Of a stretch of DNA of 64,000 nucleotides, positions 52,290 to 60,924 are shown in pieces (position 1 is the first letter of the stretch; each line of letters opens with the position of its first letter). Both the position numbers and the translations under genes were made by a program. Source of the stretch: JALZVT01 sp039029135 (GTDB taxonomy: Bacteria; Pseudomonadota; Gammaproteobacteria; Pseudomonadales; Azotimanducaceae); the NCBI GenBank assembly GCA_039029135.1, contig JBCCGT010000025.1:1-64000 (forward strand). The letters are read 5' to 3'. Under the pieces are notes generated by a model that was given only the letters and a program-made list of their open reading frames with translations, did no database searches and was not told the origin of the DNA.

Positions 52290-52751
52290 GTGGCCGATAT
52301 CTTCCTTCGTCTCGGGGTCACGCTGGTGGCCTTCATGGTCATCATCGGCCATCTCTTGTGGCTGTCGATACTGCCGCAGATCGACTGCAGCGCGGATGGC
52401 TCGGAGCTGTGGCGCGCGCTCTTCTGGATGGCGCCGCTGACGTTGACCTTCGCGCTACTGCTGCTGGTCTCCCGCAAGTTGCCCAGCATCGTCCAAAGCA
52501 TCAAATTCGCCTGTGTACCCGTCGCGCTGCTGCTGCCACTGGCGCTGTACGGGATTTTGCCGACGCTGTCCGCGAGCAGCATCGGGGGCCAGCCGATCTG
52601 CGCCGAAGTGGCGGGCTACACGTCGCTGCTGTGGGAGCGCTCGTGGGCGCCGGCGCAGCTATTCCTTGTCTTCGTGATCGCGGTGCAGGTCTGGCGCTAC
52701 TGGCGCATGGCGGCAAAACAGGCAGAGGCCAAACGCCTGGGACAGCCCTGA
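52290..52751 (+). CDS. Four-helix membrane protein of unknown function
   Basis: A 153-residue protein with four predicted membrane helices (LGVTLVAFMVIIGHLLWLSI, LFWMAPLTLTFALLLLVS, FACVPVALLLPLALYGIL and AQLFLVFVIAVQVWRYW). Two cysteines lie in the loops. No family recognised. GTG 52290, 16 bp after the previous gene. Confidence 0.55.
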   Translation: MADIFLRLGVTLVAFMVIIGHLLWLSILPQIDCSADGSELWRALFWMAPLTLTFALLLLVSRKLPSIVQSIKFACVPVALLLPLALYGILPTLSASSIGGQPICAEVAGYTSLLWERSWAPAQLFLVFVIAVQVWRYWRMAAKQAEAKRLGQP

Positions 52752-52880
52752 TCACGATCCCCTACCGCCAACTAGGGTGGCGCGGAGGGTGGCGCAAAGG
52801 GTGGCAATGCGGGGCGACAGGCACGCGGCTCCCCAACTGTAAAATAGCGGGCCGGCGGTACCAATTGACAAGCGAATGAT

Positions 52881-52916
52881 GCACGCTAGGCGTGCCGCTT
52901 AGCGTTTGTTAAGCGG
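52881..52916. repeat. Two adjoining short hairpins
   Basis: GCACGC-tag-GCGTGC is followed at once by CCGCTTA-8 nt-TAAGCGG. Both stems are perfect. They stand 130-165 bp after the membrane gene. Could end transcription without a U-run, or bind a protein; not decided. Confidence 0.4.
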
Positions 52917-53031
52917 TCAGGGGGCCGCAGGATTGCGCGCCACCGCTGGTTGCTGCCGCTCGCACGCCGTTGACGCGACGTTAACAGGGGGCGACGGGAG
53001 CGCCAAATAACAGACGGGGCAGCGATGGAAA

Positions 53032-53082
53032 TTGTCACACCGGACACGGGTGCGAGGCTTCGCAGGGCCGGTCAGGTGACAA
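53032..53082. repeat. Nested inverted repeat upstream of mscL
   Basis: Outer stem TTGTCAC/GTGACAA, middle stem ACCGG/CCGGT and inner stem TGCGA/TCGCA (loop ggct) line up concentrically within 51 bp, 90 bp before mscL. As RNA this would be a stable three-part hairpin; as DNA it could be a protein site. Confidence 0.5.
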
Positions 53083-53171
53083 CATCCGCTATCGTTGCCC
53101 GTCATAAAAAGAAATGAAAATACGGGCACTGCGGTGCCGCTTTCACTTGAAGCACTTGGAGGGCACAAACC

Positions 53172-53573
53172 ATGGGAATGGTCAGCGAATTTAAAGATTT
53201 CGCCATGCGCGGCAACGTCGTGGACATGGCCGTCGGTATCGTCATCGGTGGAGCGTTCGGCAAGATCGTGTCGTCGTTCGTCGCCGACGTCCTGATGCCG
53301 CCGATCGGCATGCTGATGGGCGGTATGGACTTCAGCTACCTCGCCGTGACGTTACAGGCAGCAACCGAGAGCGCCGACGCCGTGATGCTCCGCTACGGCG
53401 CGTTCATCCAGACGATCATCGACTTCCTGATCATCGCCTTTGCCATCTTCCTGGTCGTTAAGGCCATGAACGCGGCGAAGAAGGAAGAGGAAGAGGCGCC
53501 GGCCGAAGACCCCGGTCCGACGGCCGAAGACCTGCTGACGGAAATCCGCGACTCGCTCAAGGCGCGCGGCTAA
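53172..53573 (+). CDS. mscL: Large-conductance mechanosensitive channel
   Basis: MscL opens under membrane tension in hypoosmotic shock. The 133-residue protein starts VSEFKDFAMRGNVVDMAVGIVIGGAFGKIVSSFVADVLMPPIG, the nearly invariant first amphipathic helix and pore helix, then a short periplasmic loop and second helix (TIIDFLIIAFAIFLVVKAMN) and the acidic-charged C-terminal helix. ATG 53172 could be two residues later than VSEF in other species; length is normal. Confidence 0.97.
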   Translation: MGMVSEFKDFAMRGNVVDMAVGIVIGGAFGKIVSSFVADVLMPPIGMLMGGMDFSYLAVTLQAATESADAVMLRYGAFIQTIIDFLIIAFAIFLVVKAMNAAKKEEEEAPAEDPGPTAEDLLTEIRDSLKARG

Positions 53574-53580
53574 CCGCCCT

Positions 53581-53627
53581 CCCCTTACGCTGCGGCGGTC
53601 ATGGCACCTCCGCCGCGTAAGGGGCTT
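53581..53627 (+). terminator. Rho-independent-type terminator after mscL
   Basis: A perfect 10-bp stem CCCCTTACGC/GCGTAAGGGG, with an inner GGCGG/CCGCC, followed by CTTTCC. It starts 7 bp after the mscL stop. The T-run is short, but stem and position fit well. Confidence 0.7.
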
Positions 53628-53724
53628 TCCCCAACCCTAAGACCAGGCGCGGCCCCTCTCGAACACTCTCAAGCGCTCCGCCGCGCCGATGCTCTGTCCA
53701 CCACGCCAGATCCGGCGCATTCGC

Positions 53725-54360
53725 TTAGCTCTTGCGGGCTCGAATTTCCAGCACCTCGCCGGTCACATGGTTCGGCTCGACCGCGTACCACTCCTGCAGT
53801 TCGACGTCGTGCTTCTTGGCGCAGAGGTCGCTGAGTTCGTAAAACGTAGGTCGACCCGGATCCGCAATCACTACCCGTTCGACGCCGGCCTTCAAAGCGC
53901 GATTGATGACCTTGGACAGGGGCTTCACGAGCTTGTCCCAGAAGCAGATGTCCGAGCCAATCACCAGCTTCTGATTCTCGAAGTGCTTGGTCGTCAGGTT
54001 TTCGTACCGACTCACCAGCGTCTCGACTTCGACCTCGTTGAGCGCGCTCAGCACCTCAAGGAACGGAAACACGTCTTTGTCCATGTCGACACCCGTGACC
54101 TTCGCCCCGAAGCGCTTGGCGCAGAATATCGACGCCGGCCCCCAGCCGCAGCCGATCTCCATCACGCGAGACTTGCGCCGCATGGGGTTGTGATCGAGAT
54201 AATCCATCAACAGGAAGCTCGATCCCCAGGTCTTGTGACCGTGTACTGAGGGCTCGTAAATGCGCTTCAATCGTCGGATCAGACGATGTTGAGACTGCAA
54301 CAGAAAAATACCATAGGCCGCGTAAACGTGAGGTTCGGGCAGGCGTTCGAGTCTGGGCAT
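53725..54360 (-). CDS. SAM-dependent methyltransferase
   Basis: A 211-residue class I methyltransferase. VMEIGCGWGPASIFCAKRFG is motif I, VTGVDMDKDVFPFLE motif II, and SDICFWDKLVKPL follows where the catalytic (N/D)PPY-like loop should be. It resembles protein N-methyltransferases of the METTL/lysine-methyltransferase 16 group (GSSFLLMDYLDHNP, KTWGSS), so a protein or small-molecule target is likely. ATG 54360 was chosen; the frame runs to 54504 without resemblance. Divergent from sufB by about 226 bp. Confidence 0.75.
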   Translation of the reverse strand: MPRLERLPEPHVYAAYGIFLLQSQHRLIRRLKRIYEPSVHGHKTWGSSFLLMDYLDHNPMRRKSRVMEIGCGWGPASIFCAKRFGAKVTGVDMDKDVFPFLEVLSALNEVEVETLVSRYENLTTKHFENQKLVIGSDICFWDKLVKPLSKVINRALKAGVERVVIADPGRPTFYELSDLCAKKHDVELQEWYAVEPNHVTGEVLEIRARKS

Positions 54361-54586
54361 TGGGCATCGGCGATTGTCGGAAGGGCGCGATGTTAACGGC
54401 AATCTCAATTGTGTGTCCAAGCGGGCGAATACGTGGGGGTCTGCGGTGCATTTGCGACGGGCGTAACGCACCGCTCGAGCCACCCGGACAGGTTGCTGAC
54501 ACACCGAATAACAGACTATTTTGGTCTGGAATTACGTCCGGGCGCGGCGATACAATGCCGCCCCCTGAATATGCGACGGATGACGC

Positions 54587-56116
54587 GTGGCAGACGCCTC
54601 CGCCTACAACGACAAATCGGCCTCGGCTCGCCCGCCACAGGACGAGGCCGTCGAGGCGAGCCTGGCGCGCGACTACGCCGCGGGCTTCGTCAGCGACATC
54701 GCGGCGGACACGCTCCCGCCCGGTCTCGACGACGACACCGTGCGCTTCATCGCCGCCAAAAAGAACGAGCCCCAATGGCTGCTCGACTGGCGCCTGCAGG
54801 CGCTTGAGCGCTGGCGAACGTTGACGCCACCCGACTGGGCACAGCTCAACATCGAGCCCATCGACTTCGACGCTATCTCCTACTACTCCGCCCCCAAAAG
54901 CATGGCCGACGCGCCGCGCTCACTCGACGAGGTGGATCCGGAGTTGCTCGAGACCTACGAGAAGCTCGGCATACCGCTGCACGAGCGGGAGCGACTCGCG
55001 GGCGTCGTTCGTACGGACGATGAGGATGCGGCGACGCCGACCGTCGCCGTCGACGCCGTCTTCGATTCCGTATCGGTTGCGACGACGTTCAAGGCCAAAC
55101 TGGCCGAGGCCGGCGTCATTTTCTGCTCGCTGTCCGAGGCGGTGCAGGAGCACCCTGAACTCGTGCGCCAATATCTTGGCAGCGTGGTGCCGCAGCAGGA
55201 CAATTTCTACGCCGCGCTTAACAGCGCCGTGTTCAGCGATGGTTCCTTCGTCTACATCCCGCCGAACACTCGCTGCCCGATGGAGCTGTCGACCTACTTC
55301 CGCATTAATGCGGCCAACACGGGCCAGTTCGAGCGCACCCTGATCGTCGCCGATCGCGGCAGCTACGTGAGCTACCTGGAAGGCTGCACCGCGCCGATGC
55401 GCGACGAGAATCAGCTGCACGCGGCGGTTGTCGAACTGGTCGCGCTGGACGATGCCGAGATCAAGTACTCGACCGTGCAGAATTGGTATCCCGGCGACAA
55501 GGACGGCCGCGGCGGCATCTATAACTTCGTGACCAAGCGCGGGGCCTGCCGCGGAAACAACTCCAAGATCTCCTGGACCCAGGTCGAGACCGGCTCCGCA
55601 ATCACTTGGAAATACCCCAGCGTCGTGCTGCAGGGCGATCATTCCGTCGGCGAGTTCTACTCAGTTGCCCTGACGAACAATCTGCAGCAGGCCGACACCG
55701 GCACCAAGATGATTCATCTCGGTAAGAACACGAGCAGCACGATCGTCGCCAAAGGCATCAGCGCCGGGCGCAGCCAGAGCAGCTACCGGGGCCTCGTTCG
55801 CGTGTCGCCGCGCGCCGAGCGCGCACGCAACTACACGCAGTGCGATTCGCTCTTGATTGGCTCCCGCTGCGGTGCCCACACTTTCCCCTATATCGAAAGC
55901 CGCAACGCGAGCGCCACGGTGGAGCATGAGGCAACGACCTCCAAGGTGAGCGACGATCAGGTGTTCCTGTGCCAACAGCGCGGCATCGATCCGGAAAAGG
56001 CCGTCGGCATGATCGTCAACGGTTTCTGCAAGGACGTGTTTCGCGAGCTACCGATGGAATTCGCGGTCGAGGCCGGCAAGCTGTTAGAGGTGAGCCTCGA
56101 AGGCGCCGTCGGCTGA
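54587..56116 (+). CDS. sufB: Fe-S cluster scaffold subunit SufB
   Basis: SufB forms the SufBC2D scaffold, on which [4Fe-4S] clusters are built. The 509-residue protein shows ISYYSAPK, VPQQDNFYAALNSAVFSDGSFVYIPPN, CPMELSTYFRIN, LEGCTAPM, QNWYPGDKDGRGGIYNFVTKRG and SCRSNSC-equivalent CDSLLIGSRCGAHTFPYIE, which match SufB over its length. GTG 54587 is used. Not preceded by an IscR/SufR-type regulator gene; the upstream region has no clear operator. First gene of the suf operon. Confidence 0.95.
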   Translation: MADASAYNDKSASARPPQDEAVEASLARDYAAGFVSDIAADTLPPGLDDDTVRFIAAKKNEPQWLLDWRLQALERWRTLTPPDWAQLNIEPIDFDAISYYSAPKSMADAPRSLDEVDPELLETYEKLGIPLHERERLAGVVRTDDEDAATPTVAVDAVFDSVSVATTFKAKLAEAGVIFCSLSEAVQEHPELVRQYLGSVVPQQDNFYAALNSAVFSDGSFVYIPPNTRCPMELSTYFRINAANTGQFERTLIVADRGSYVSYLEGCTAPMRDENQLHAAVVELVALDDAEIKYSTVQNWYPGDKDGRGGIYNFVTKRGACRGNNSKISWTQVETGSAITWKYPSVVLQGDHSVGEFYSVALTNNLQQADTGTKMIHLGKNTSSTIVAKGISAGRSQSSYRGLVRVSPRAERARNYTQCDSLLIGSRCGAHTFPYIESRNASATVEHEATTSKVSDDQVFLCQQRGIDPEKAVGMIVNGFCKDVFRELPMEFAVEAGKLLEVSLEGAVG

Positions 56117-56217
56117 CCGCAGCGCAGTGCAGAGTCGGCAGAGAGTCGACACAGGCTCGGCCAGACGCAGACACAGCCACACCAACCGATGAACCAATAG
56201 ATGTACGAGTCCAGCAG

Positions 56218-56961
56218 ATGCTGACCATTAGCGGCCTCACCGCAGAGGTAGACGACAAGCCCATACTCAAGGGCCTGGACCTTTCCATTGCTGCCGGCGA
56301 GGTGCACGCGATCATGGGCCCCAACGGGTCCGGCAAGAGCACGCTGGCCAGCATACTGGCGGGCAAGCCTGGCTATCGGGTGACCGATGGCGGAGTCGAC
56401 TTTCGCGGCGACGACCTGCTCGCGTTCGAACCAGAGGAACGGGCCCACGCGGGCGTGTTTCTCGCCTTTCAATATCCGACTGAGATTCCCGGCGTCAGCA
56501 ACATGGAATTTCTCAAAGCCGCGCTGGACAGCGGTCGCAAGGCTCGCGGTGAGGCGCCGCTGGACACCCCGGCCTTCATGCGCCTGGCGCGCGAGCACGC
56601 CACCGCGCTCGGTCTGGACCCTAGCTTTCTCAAACGGGGCGTTAACGAGGGCTTTTCCGGCGGGGAGAAAAAGCGCAACGAGATCTTGCAGCTGGCCATG
56701 CTGGATCCGTCGCTGGCCGTTCTCGACGAAACCGATAGCGGTCTCGATATCGACGCGCTGCAGGTCGTCGCAGAGGGCGTCAATCGCTTTCGCGGCGAGG
56801 ACAAAGCCGTGCTTCTCATCACCCACTACCAGCGACTGCTCGACTACATCACACCCGACCACGTCCATGTGCTGGCCGAGGGACGCATCGTGCGCAGTGG
56901 CGACGCGAAACTCGCGCTTGAGCTCGAGGAACGAGGCTACGGATGGCTAACGAACGCCTAG
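56218..56961 (+). CDS. sufC: Fe-S assembly ATPase SufC
   Basis: The ABC-type ATPase of the SufBCD complex. The 247-residue protein has Walker A GPNGSGKSTLASILAG, the SufC-specific PTEIPGVSNMEFLKAA, signature FSGGEKKRNEIL and Walker B SLAVLDETDSGLDIDAL. ATG 56218 was chosen as it gives the normal N-terminus (MLTISGLTAEV); the frame is open to 55969 in sufB. About 100 bp separate it from sufB. It overlaps sufD by 19 bp. Confidence 0.96.
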   Translation: MLTISGLTAEVDDKPILKGLDLSIAAGEVHAIMGPNGSGKSTLASILAGKPGYRVTDGGVDFRGDDLLAFEPEERAHAGVFLAFQYPTEIPGVSNMEFLKAALDSGRKARGEAPLDTPAFMRLAREHATALGLDPSFLKRGVNEGFSGGEKKRNEILQLAMLDPSLAVLDETDSGLDIDALQVVAEGVNRFRGEDKAVLLITHYQRLLDYITPDHVHVLAEGRIVRSGDAKLALELEERGYGWLTNA

Positions 56962-58136
56962 TGGCATCGCAGCGCGAACGGGTAAGCGCGCACGCCGAGC
57001 GCGCGCGGGCGGCGCTGCTGGCCAGCGCGGCCGGAAGCTCGCTGGATCCCATCAGTCGCCGTCTACGCGGGGCGCGGCTGCCGCTGCCCGGCAGCGAACG
57101 CTGGAAGTACACCCCCGTCAATCGCGTCTACGAACGCATCCTGACCACGCTGGAAGCACCGGCAGAATCCGCTGCCGATGATGAGGCGCCGCCCTGGGTC
57201 CTGTCGGGCGCGGCGCGCGCACGGCCAGCGGACGCGCAGACGCTAGTCCGTTCGGCGCAGCAGATCGATAGCCAGCGACACCCGATCGCAGACGCGGTCG
57301 CCATCGCCGTCAGCACCTCTCATGGCGATAAAGGCAGCGGCTGCTGGACGATCGAGGTCGACGGCGATGCACAGCTCGTCCTCGACGCCGCGACAGCGAC
57401 AACAAGCTGGCTGCAGGTCGTGCTCGCGCCGGGGGCGCACCTGACGATCGATGAGCGCCAGTCACCTGGCGCACTCGGCGTGCTGCGCTGCGAGCTCGCC
57501 GCGGGCGCCCGGATCACGCACAGCCGGCACGCAAGCCAGGATAGATTCTGCTGGCAGCTATTGGACGTCGAGCTCGCCGACGACGCGAGCTACGCGCTGC
57601 ATCATCTCAGCTTCGGCAGCGAACTGCGCCGCCAGGAAAATCACTTCCGCCTGCTGGGTCATCGCAGCAGCGTGGAAATCGACGGCGCCCTGCTGTGCGG
57701 AAACAACCACCGCAATGACGTGCAAACCATCGTCGAGCACAAAGGCAGGAACAGCCGCAGCCGACAGCGCTATCACGGCATCGCGGCGGGCAGCGGCAAG
57801 GTCACCGTCGGCGGCAGGATTCACATTCACACGGGCGCCGCAGGCGCAGATGCACAGCTGAGCAACCCCAACCTCGCGCTCAACGAGCAGACGGAGATCA
57901 ATACGAAACCCGAACTCGAGATCTACGAGGAAGACGTCAGCTGCTCACACGGGGCGACCATCGGCAAGTTGGACGAGGACGCGCTGTTCTATATGCGATC
58001 GCGCGGTATCCCGGAGGCGGCCGCTCGGGAGGCGCTGCTGCTCGCGTTCGTGCGCGAAGGGATCAGCGGTCCCGCTGCCGAGCGTGGGGCGGCAATCGCC
58101 AGCGCGGAGCTGAAGCAGTGGTTGGCATCGACATGA
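56943..58136 (+). CDS. sufD: Fe-S scaffold subunit SufD
   Basis: The SufB-like partner in SufBC2D, 397 residues. Weaker N-terminal conservation is normal; the core has SLDPISRRLRGARLPLPGSERWKYTPVN, HLSFGSELRRQENHFRLLG, IVEHKGRNSRSRQRYHGIA and the C-terminal LEIYEEDVSCSHGATIGKLDEDALFYMRSRGIPEAAAREAL, the SufD hallmark with its conserved His. Overlaps sufC by 19 bp and sufS by 4 bp (ATGA). Confidence 0.94.
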   Translation: MANERLVASQRERVSAHAERARAALLASAAGSSLDPISRRLRGARLPLPGSERWKYTPVNRVYERILTTLEAPAESAADDEAPPWVLSGAARARPADAQTLVRSAQQIDSQRHPIADAVAIAVSTSHGDKGSGCWTIEVDGDAQLVLDAATATTSWLQVVLAPGAHLTIDERQSPGALGVLRCELAAGARITHSRHASQDRFCWQLLDVELADDASYALHHLSFGSELRRQENHFRLLGHRSSVEIDGALLCGNNHRNDVQTIVEHKGRNSRSRQRYHGIAAGSGKVTVGGRIHIHTGAAGADAQLSNPNLALNEQTEINTKPELEIYEEDVSCSHGATIGKLDEDALFYMRSRGIPEAAAREALLLAFVREGISGPAAERGAAIASAELKQWLAST

Positions 58137-59347
58137 ACGCTGCGCGAACAGACATCGATGCGCTGCGGGCAGACTTTCCCTTGCTGCGCGACGCGAAGCA
58201 GATCTATCTCGACAGCGCGGCCACCACACAGAAACCGCAGTCGGTGCTGGATGCGATCGCGGGCTACTACCGCGCGGACAACGCGAACGTACATCGCGCG
58301 GCGCACGCGCTGGCCGCACGCGCGACCGACGCGTTTGAAGCCGCGCGTGAAAGCGTGCGCGGTTTTCTGAACGCGGCTTCGACGCGCGAGATCATCTGGA
58401 CCCGCGGCACCACGGAGGCGATCAACCTCATCGCCCACAGCTATGCCCCAAGCGTGCTGCAGCAGGACGACGAAATCCTCATTAGCGTGATGGAGCATCA
58501 TTCGAATATCGTGCCCTGGCAACTAGCGGCCCAGCGCAGCGGCGCCAGACTACGCGCCTGCCGAGTCACCCCGGAAGGCGAGCTCGACATGGACGAGCTG
58601 CGCGAGCTCATCAACGAGCGCACGCGCATCGTTGCGCTCGGGCACGTCTCGAACGCGTTGGGGAGCATCAACCCGATAGCCGACATCGCGGCCCTCGCCC
58701 ACGACGCGGGGGCGATCCTGGTGGTCGACGGGGCCCAAGCGGTCGCCCATCTCGAGGTCGACGTGCAGGCACTGGGTGCTGACTTTTACGCGTTCTCGGG
58801 CCACAAGCTGTACGGTCCGACCGGCATCGGCGCGCTCTATGGGCGCGAGGCGCTGCTGGAGTCGATGCCGCCATGGCAAAGCGGCGGAGAGATGATCGAG
58901 CACGTCACGCTCGAGCAAACCACATTCAATGCACTGCCCTACAAATTCGAAGCCGGCACGCCCAACATCGCCGGCGCGGTCGGTCTGGGCGCCGCTATCG
59001 ACTACGTGCGCGCGATCGACCCAGCCGCACTCGCGGCCCACGAAGCGCAAACACTGCGCGAGGCCACGGCGGCGATCTCGCAGCTACCCGGCGTACGGGT
59101 CGTGGGCAGCGCCAAACGCAAAACAGGCGTACTGTCGTTCGTTGTCGACGGCGCCCACCCAGAGGACATCGGCACGCTGCTGGACCAACAGGATGTGAGC
59201 GTGCGCACGGGCCACCATTGCGCCATGCCGCTCATGCAGCACCTCGGCCTTCCCGGAACGACACGGGCTTCCTTCGGTCTATACAATGGGTCGGCAGATG
59301 TGACACGGTTTGTCCAGGCACTCGACAAGGCGCTGACGTTCATATGA
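58133..59347 (+). CDS. sufS: Cysteine desulfurase SufS
   Basis: Releases sulfur from cysteine and passes it through SufE to SufB. The 404-residue protein has the IYLDSAATTQKPQSVLDA start, DGAQAVAHLEVDVQ, the PLP lysine in YAFSGHKLYGPTG and the reactive cysteine in RTGHHCAMPLM, the group II desulfurase pattern. ATG 58133 overlaps the sufD stop (ATGA) and was preferred to GTG 58118. SufE is encoded downstream in the same run. Confidence 0.96.
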   Translation: MNAARTDIDALRADFPLLRDAKQIYLDSAATTQKPQSVLDAIAGYYRADNANVHRAAHALAARATDAFEAARESVRGFLNAASTREIIWTRGTTEAINLIAHSYAPSVLQQDDEILISVMEHHSNIVPWQLAAQRSGARLRACRVTPEGELDMDELRELINERTRIVALGHVSNALGSINPIADIAALAHDAGAILVVDGAQAVAHLEVDVQALGADFYAFSGHKLYGPTGIGALYGREALLESMPPWQSGGEMIEHVTLEQTTFNALPYKFEAGTPNIAGAVGLGAAIDYVRAIDPAALAAHEAQTLREATAAISQLPGVRVVGSAKRKTGVLSFVVDGAHPEDIGTLLDQQDVSVRTGHHCAMPLMQHLGLPGTTRASFGLYNGSADVTRFVQALDKALTFI

Positions 59348-59409
59348 GCCGTGGGGTGCACAGTGGCGCTCTGCTGACACAGGCGGAGCACGCGTTAAAA
59401 GACGCTTAG
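59344..59409 (+). CDS. Possible 21-residue coupled micro-ORF after sufS
   Basis: ATG overlaps the sufS stop as ATGA, the usual coupled arrangement, and reads MSRGVHSGALLTQAEHALKD then A and a stop. Nothing else supports it; it may be chance or the remnant of a lost gene (some suf operons have sufU here). No resemblance to SufU. Confidence 0.2.
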   Translation: MSRGVHSGALLTQAEHALKDA

Positions 59410-59486
59410 CCCAAACAGACAACCCGCAGCCAGTAATCGACAAGACAGCAAGCACAGGCAACGCAGAAATCGGCGAGTAACACAGC

Positions 59487-59882
59487 ATGAACAACGCAAC
59501 CGACAGCGGCGACGCAACGGTCGCCCAGTTCCAGCCTCCGGCGGCGGTGACCGCGACCGCGCCTGCGCAGGTGCATCTGCTGCGCGTACTGGCCGCGAGC
59601 GAGCAGGCGTTTGTACGCCTGGGCGTCACCGAGAGCGGCTGCAACGGCTATATGTATGACCTGTCTTTCGCCAGCGAGAAAGCGGCCGACGATCTGGACT
59701 TCGAGCTGGCCCCCGGCCTTGCTGTCGTCGTCTCGCAGGCGCACCTGCCGCTGGTTGCCGGAACCGAGATCGACTATGTCACTGAGGGACTCAACTCGGC
59801 GATTCGCTTCGCCAATCCGAACGCCGAAGGACACTGCGGCTGCGGCGAGAGCTTCAATCTGAACGATACCCAGACCGACTAA
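59487..59882 (+). CDS. HesB/IscA-family A-type Fe-S carrier
   Basis: A 131-residue A-type carrier that binds and hands over Fe-S clusters. The three invariant cysteines are seen: the first in LGVTESGCNGYMYDL, the pair in EGHCGCGESFNL near the C-terminus. About 30 extra residues precede the domain. In the suf operon it takes the place of SufA; ErpA or IscA are alternatives from sequence alone. ATG 59487, 139 bp after sufS. Confidence 0.9.
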   Translation: MNNATDSGDATVAQFQPPAAVTATAPAQVHLLRVLAASEQAFVRLGVTESGCNGYMYDLSFASEKAADDLDFELAPGLAVVVSQAHLPLVAGTEIDYVTEGLNSAIRFANPNAEGHCGCGESFNLNDTQTD

Positions 59883-59890
59883 CCGCGACC

Positions 59891-60415
59891 GTGGAACGAC
59901 GACTGATCCCCGTTCGTCGCGCGGTGGAAGCGCGGCTGGTGCCCACCGGCGACCCCGTCTCCATCCCCGACGGCGCATTCGTAACCCTCACGCAAAGTTT
60001 GGGCGGCACCTACACGATCGTGCACGAGGGCAACATGGCGCGCATCGAGGGCGAGGACGCAGACGCCCTGGGATTTGAACCACAGCGACTAGACTTTGAG
60101 CAGCCCACCGACGGCCGCGTGGACCCGACGCAGGTACAGACCGCGCTGGAAAGCGTGTTCGATCCCGAGATACCCGTGAACATTGTCGATCTCGGCCTCG
60201 TCTACGACAGCCAAGTCGACGACAACCACGTCCGCATCAGCATGACCCTAACCGCACCGGGCTGCGGCATGGGTCCGGTGCTGGTTGCGGACGTTGAACG
60301 TCGCGTCGCCCAGGTGCCGCACGTCGAGACCGTGCAGGTCGACCTGACGTTCGATCCGCCCTGGAGCAGGGACATGATGAGCGAGGAGGCCCAGCTGGAA
60401 CTGGGACTGTTTTGA
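59891..60415 (+). CDS. sufT: Fe-S maturation protein SufT (DUF59)
   Basis: A 174-residue protein with an N-terminal beta-rich part (TLTQSLGGTYTIVHEGNMARI) and a C-terminal DUF59/MIP18 domain: VFDPEIPVNIVDLGLVYD and SMTLTAPGCGMGPVLVADVE with the conserved Cys. SufT helps in maturation of Fe-S proteins, more so under high demand. It starts 8 bp after the A-type carrier and overlaps sufE by 4 bp (TTGA). Confidence 0.9.
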   Translation: MERRLIPVRRAVEARLVPTGDPVSIPDGAFVTLTQSLGGTYTIVHEGNMARIEGEDADALGFEPQRLDFEQPTDGRVDPTQVQTALESVFDPEIPVNIVDLGLVYDSQVDDNHVRISMTLTAPGCGMGPVLVADVERRVAQVPHVETVQVDLTFDPPWSRDMMSEEAQLELGLF

Positions 60416-60831
60416 GTTTCCCCGAGCTGGCGCTGGTCGAAGAGGATCTGGCCTTTCTTGATGACTGGGAAGATCGCTATCGCTACCTGATCGATCTCGG
60501 CAAGGGCCTGTCTCCCTTCCCGGACCACGCGCGCACGAACGAACAGCTGGTCCGCGGCTGTCAGAGCCAGGTCTGGCTCCTGGCCGATTTGGACGACGCC
60601 GGCCGGCTGCGGCTACAGCTCGACAGCGACGCGCTCATCGTTCGCGGTCTAACGGCGCTGGTTGGCAGCGCGTACCACGGCCGCACACCCGCCGAGGCGC
60701 TGGCGTTTGACATCGAGGCGCTGTTCGACCGCCTGCAGCTGCTGCGCCACCTCAGTGCCACACGCGGCAACGGCCTGCGGGCGATGGTCGGGCGCATTCG
60801 CGAACACGCGGCCAGTCTGCAGGTTCACTAG
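60412..60831 (+). CDS. sufE: Sulfur acceptor SufE
   Basis: Takes persulfide from SufS and passes it to SufB. The 139-residue protein shows LDDWEDRYRYLIDLGKGL, NEQLVRGCQSQVWL with the reactive Cys (about 50) and AYHGRTPAEALAFD. The TTG start at 60412 overlaps the sufT stop, so the two are coupled. Last gene of the suf operon (sufB-C-D-S-A-T-E). Confidence 0.94.
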   Translation: MSFPELALVEEDLAFLDDWEDRYRYLIDLGKGLSPFPDHARTNEQLVRGCQSQVWLLADLDDAGRLRLQLDSDALIVRGLTALVGSAYHGRTPAEALAFDIEALFDRLQLLRHLSATRGNGLRAMVGRIREHAASLQVH

Positions 60832-60886
60832 GCGGACCGCCGCCACCGACCCGCCCTTTCGAAGCGCTAGCCCCAGGCGCAGACAA

Positions 60887-60906
60887 TACTGTATTTATAT
60901 ACAGTA
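60887..60906. promoter_or_regulatory. LexA operator (SOS box)
   Basis: TACTGTATTTATATACAGTA differs from the E. coli SOS consensus TACTGTATATATATACAGTA at one central base, and the CTGT-N8-ACAG core is perfect and palindromic. It ends 18 bp before the ATG of the unknown gene at 60925 and 55 bp after the sufE stop. Chance occurrence of so close a match in this GC-rich sequence is very unlikely. Control by LexA is a strong inference. Confidence 0.85.
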
Positions 60907-60924
60907 AAGCGCTAACATCCGGTC

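Larger units (their letters stand above)
52752..53171. other. Intergenic region with stem-loops upstream of mscL
   Basis: About 420 bp without a convincing gene. It has three 12-bp direct repeats (agggtggcgcgg type, 52774-52809), a TTGACA at 52865-52870, two adjoining hairpins (52881-52895 and 52895-52916) and a nested hairpin at 53032-53082. No T-run follows the hairpins. A weak TTGCCC at 53095 with an AAATAC at 53118 might be the mscL promoter. Confidence 0.45.
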
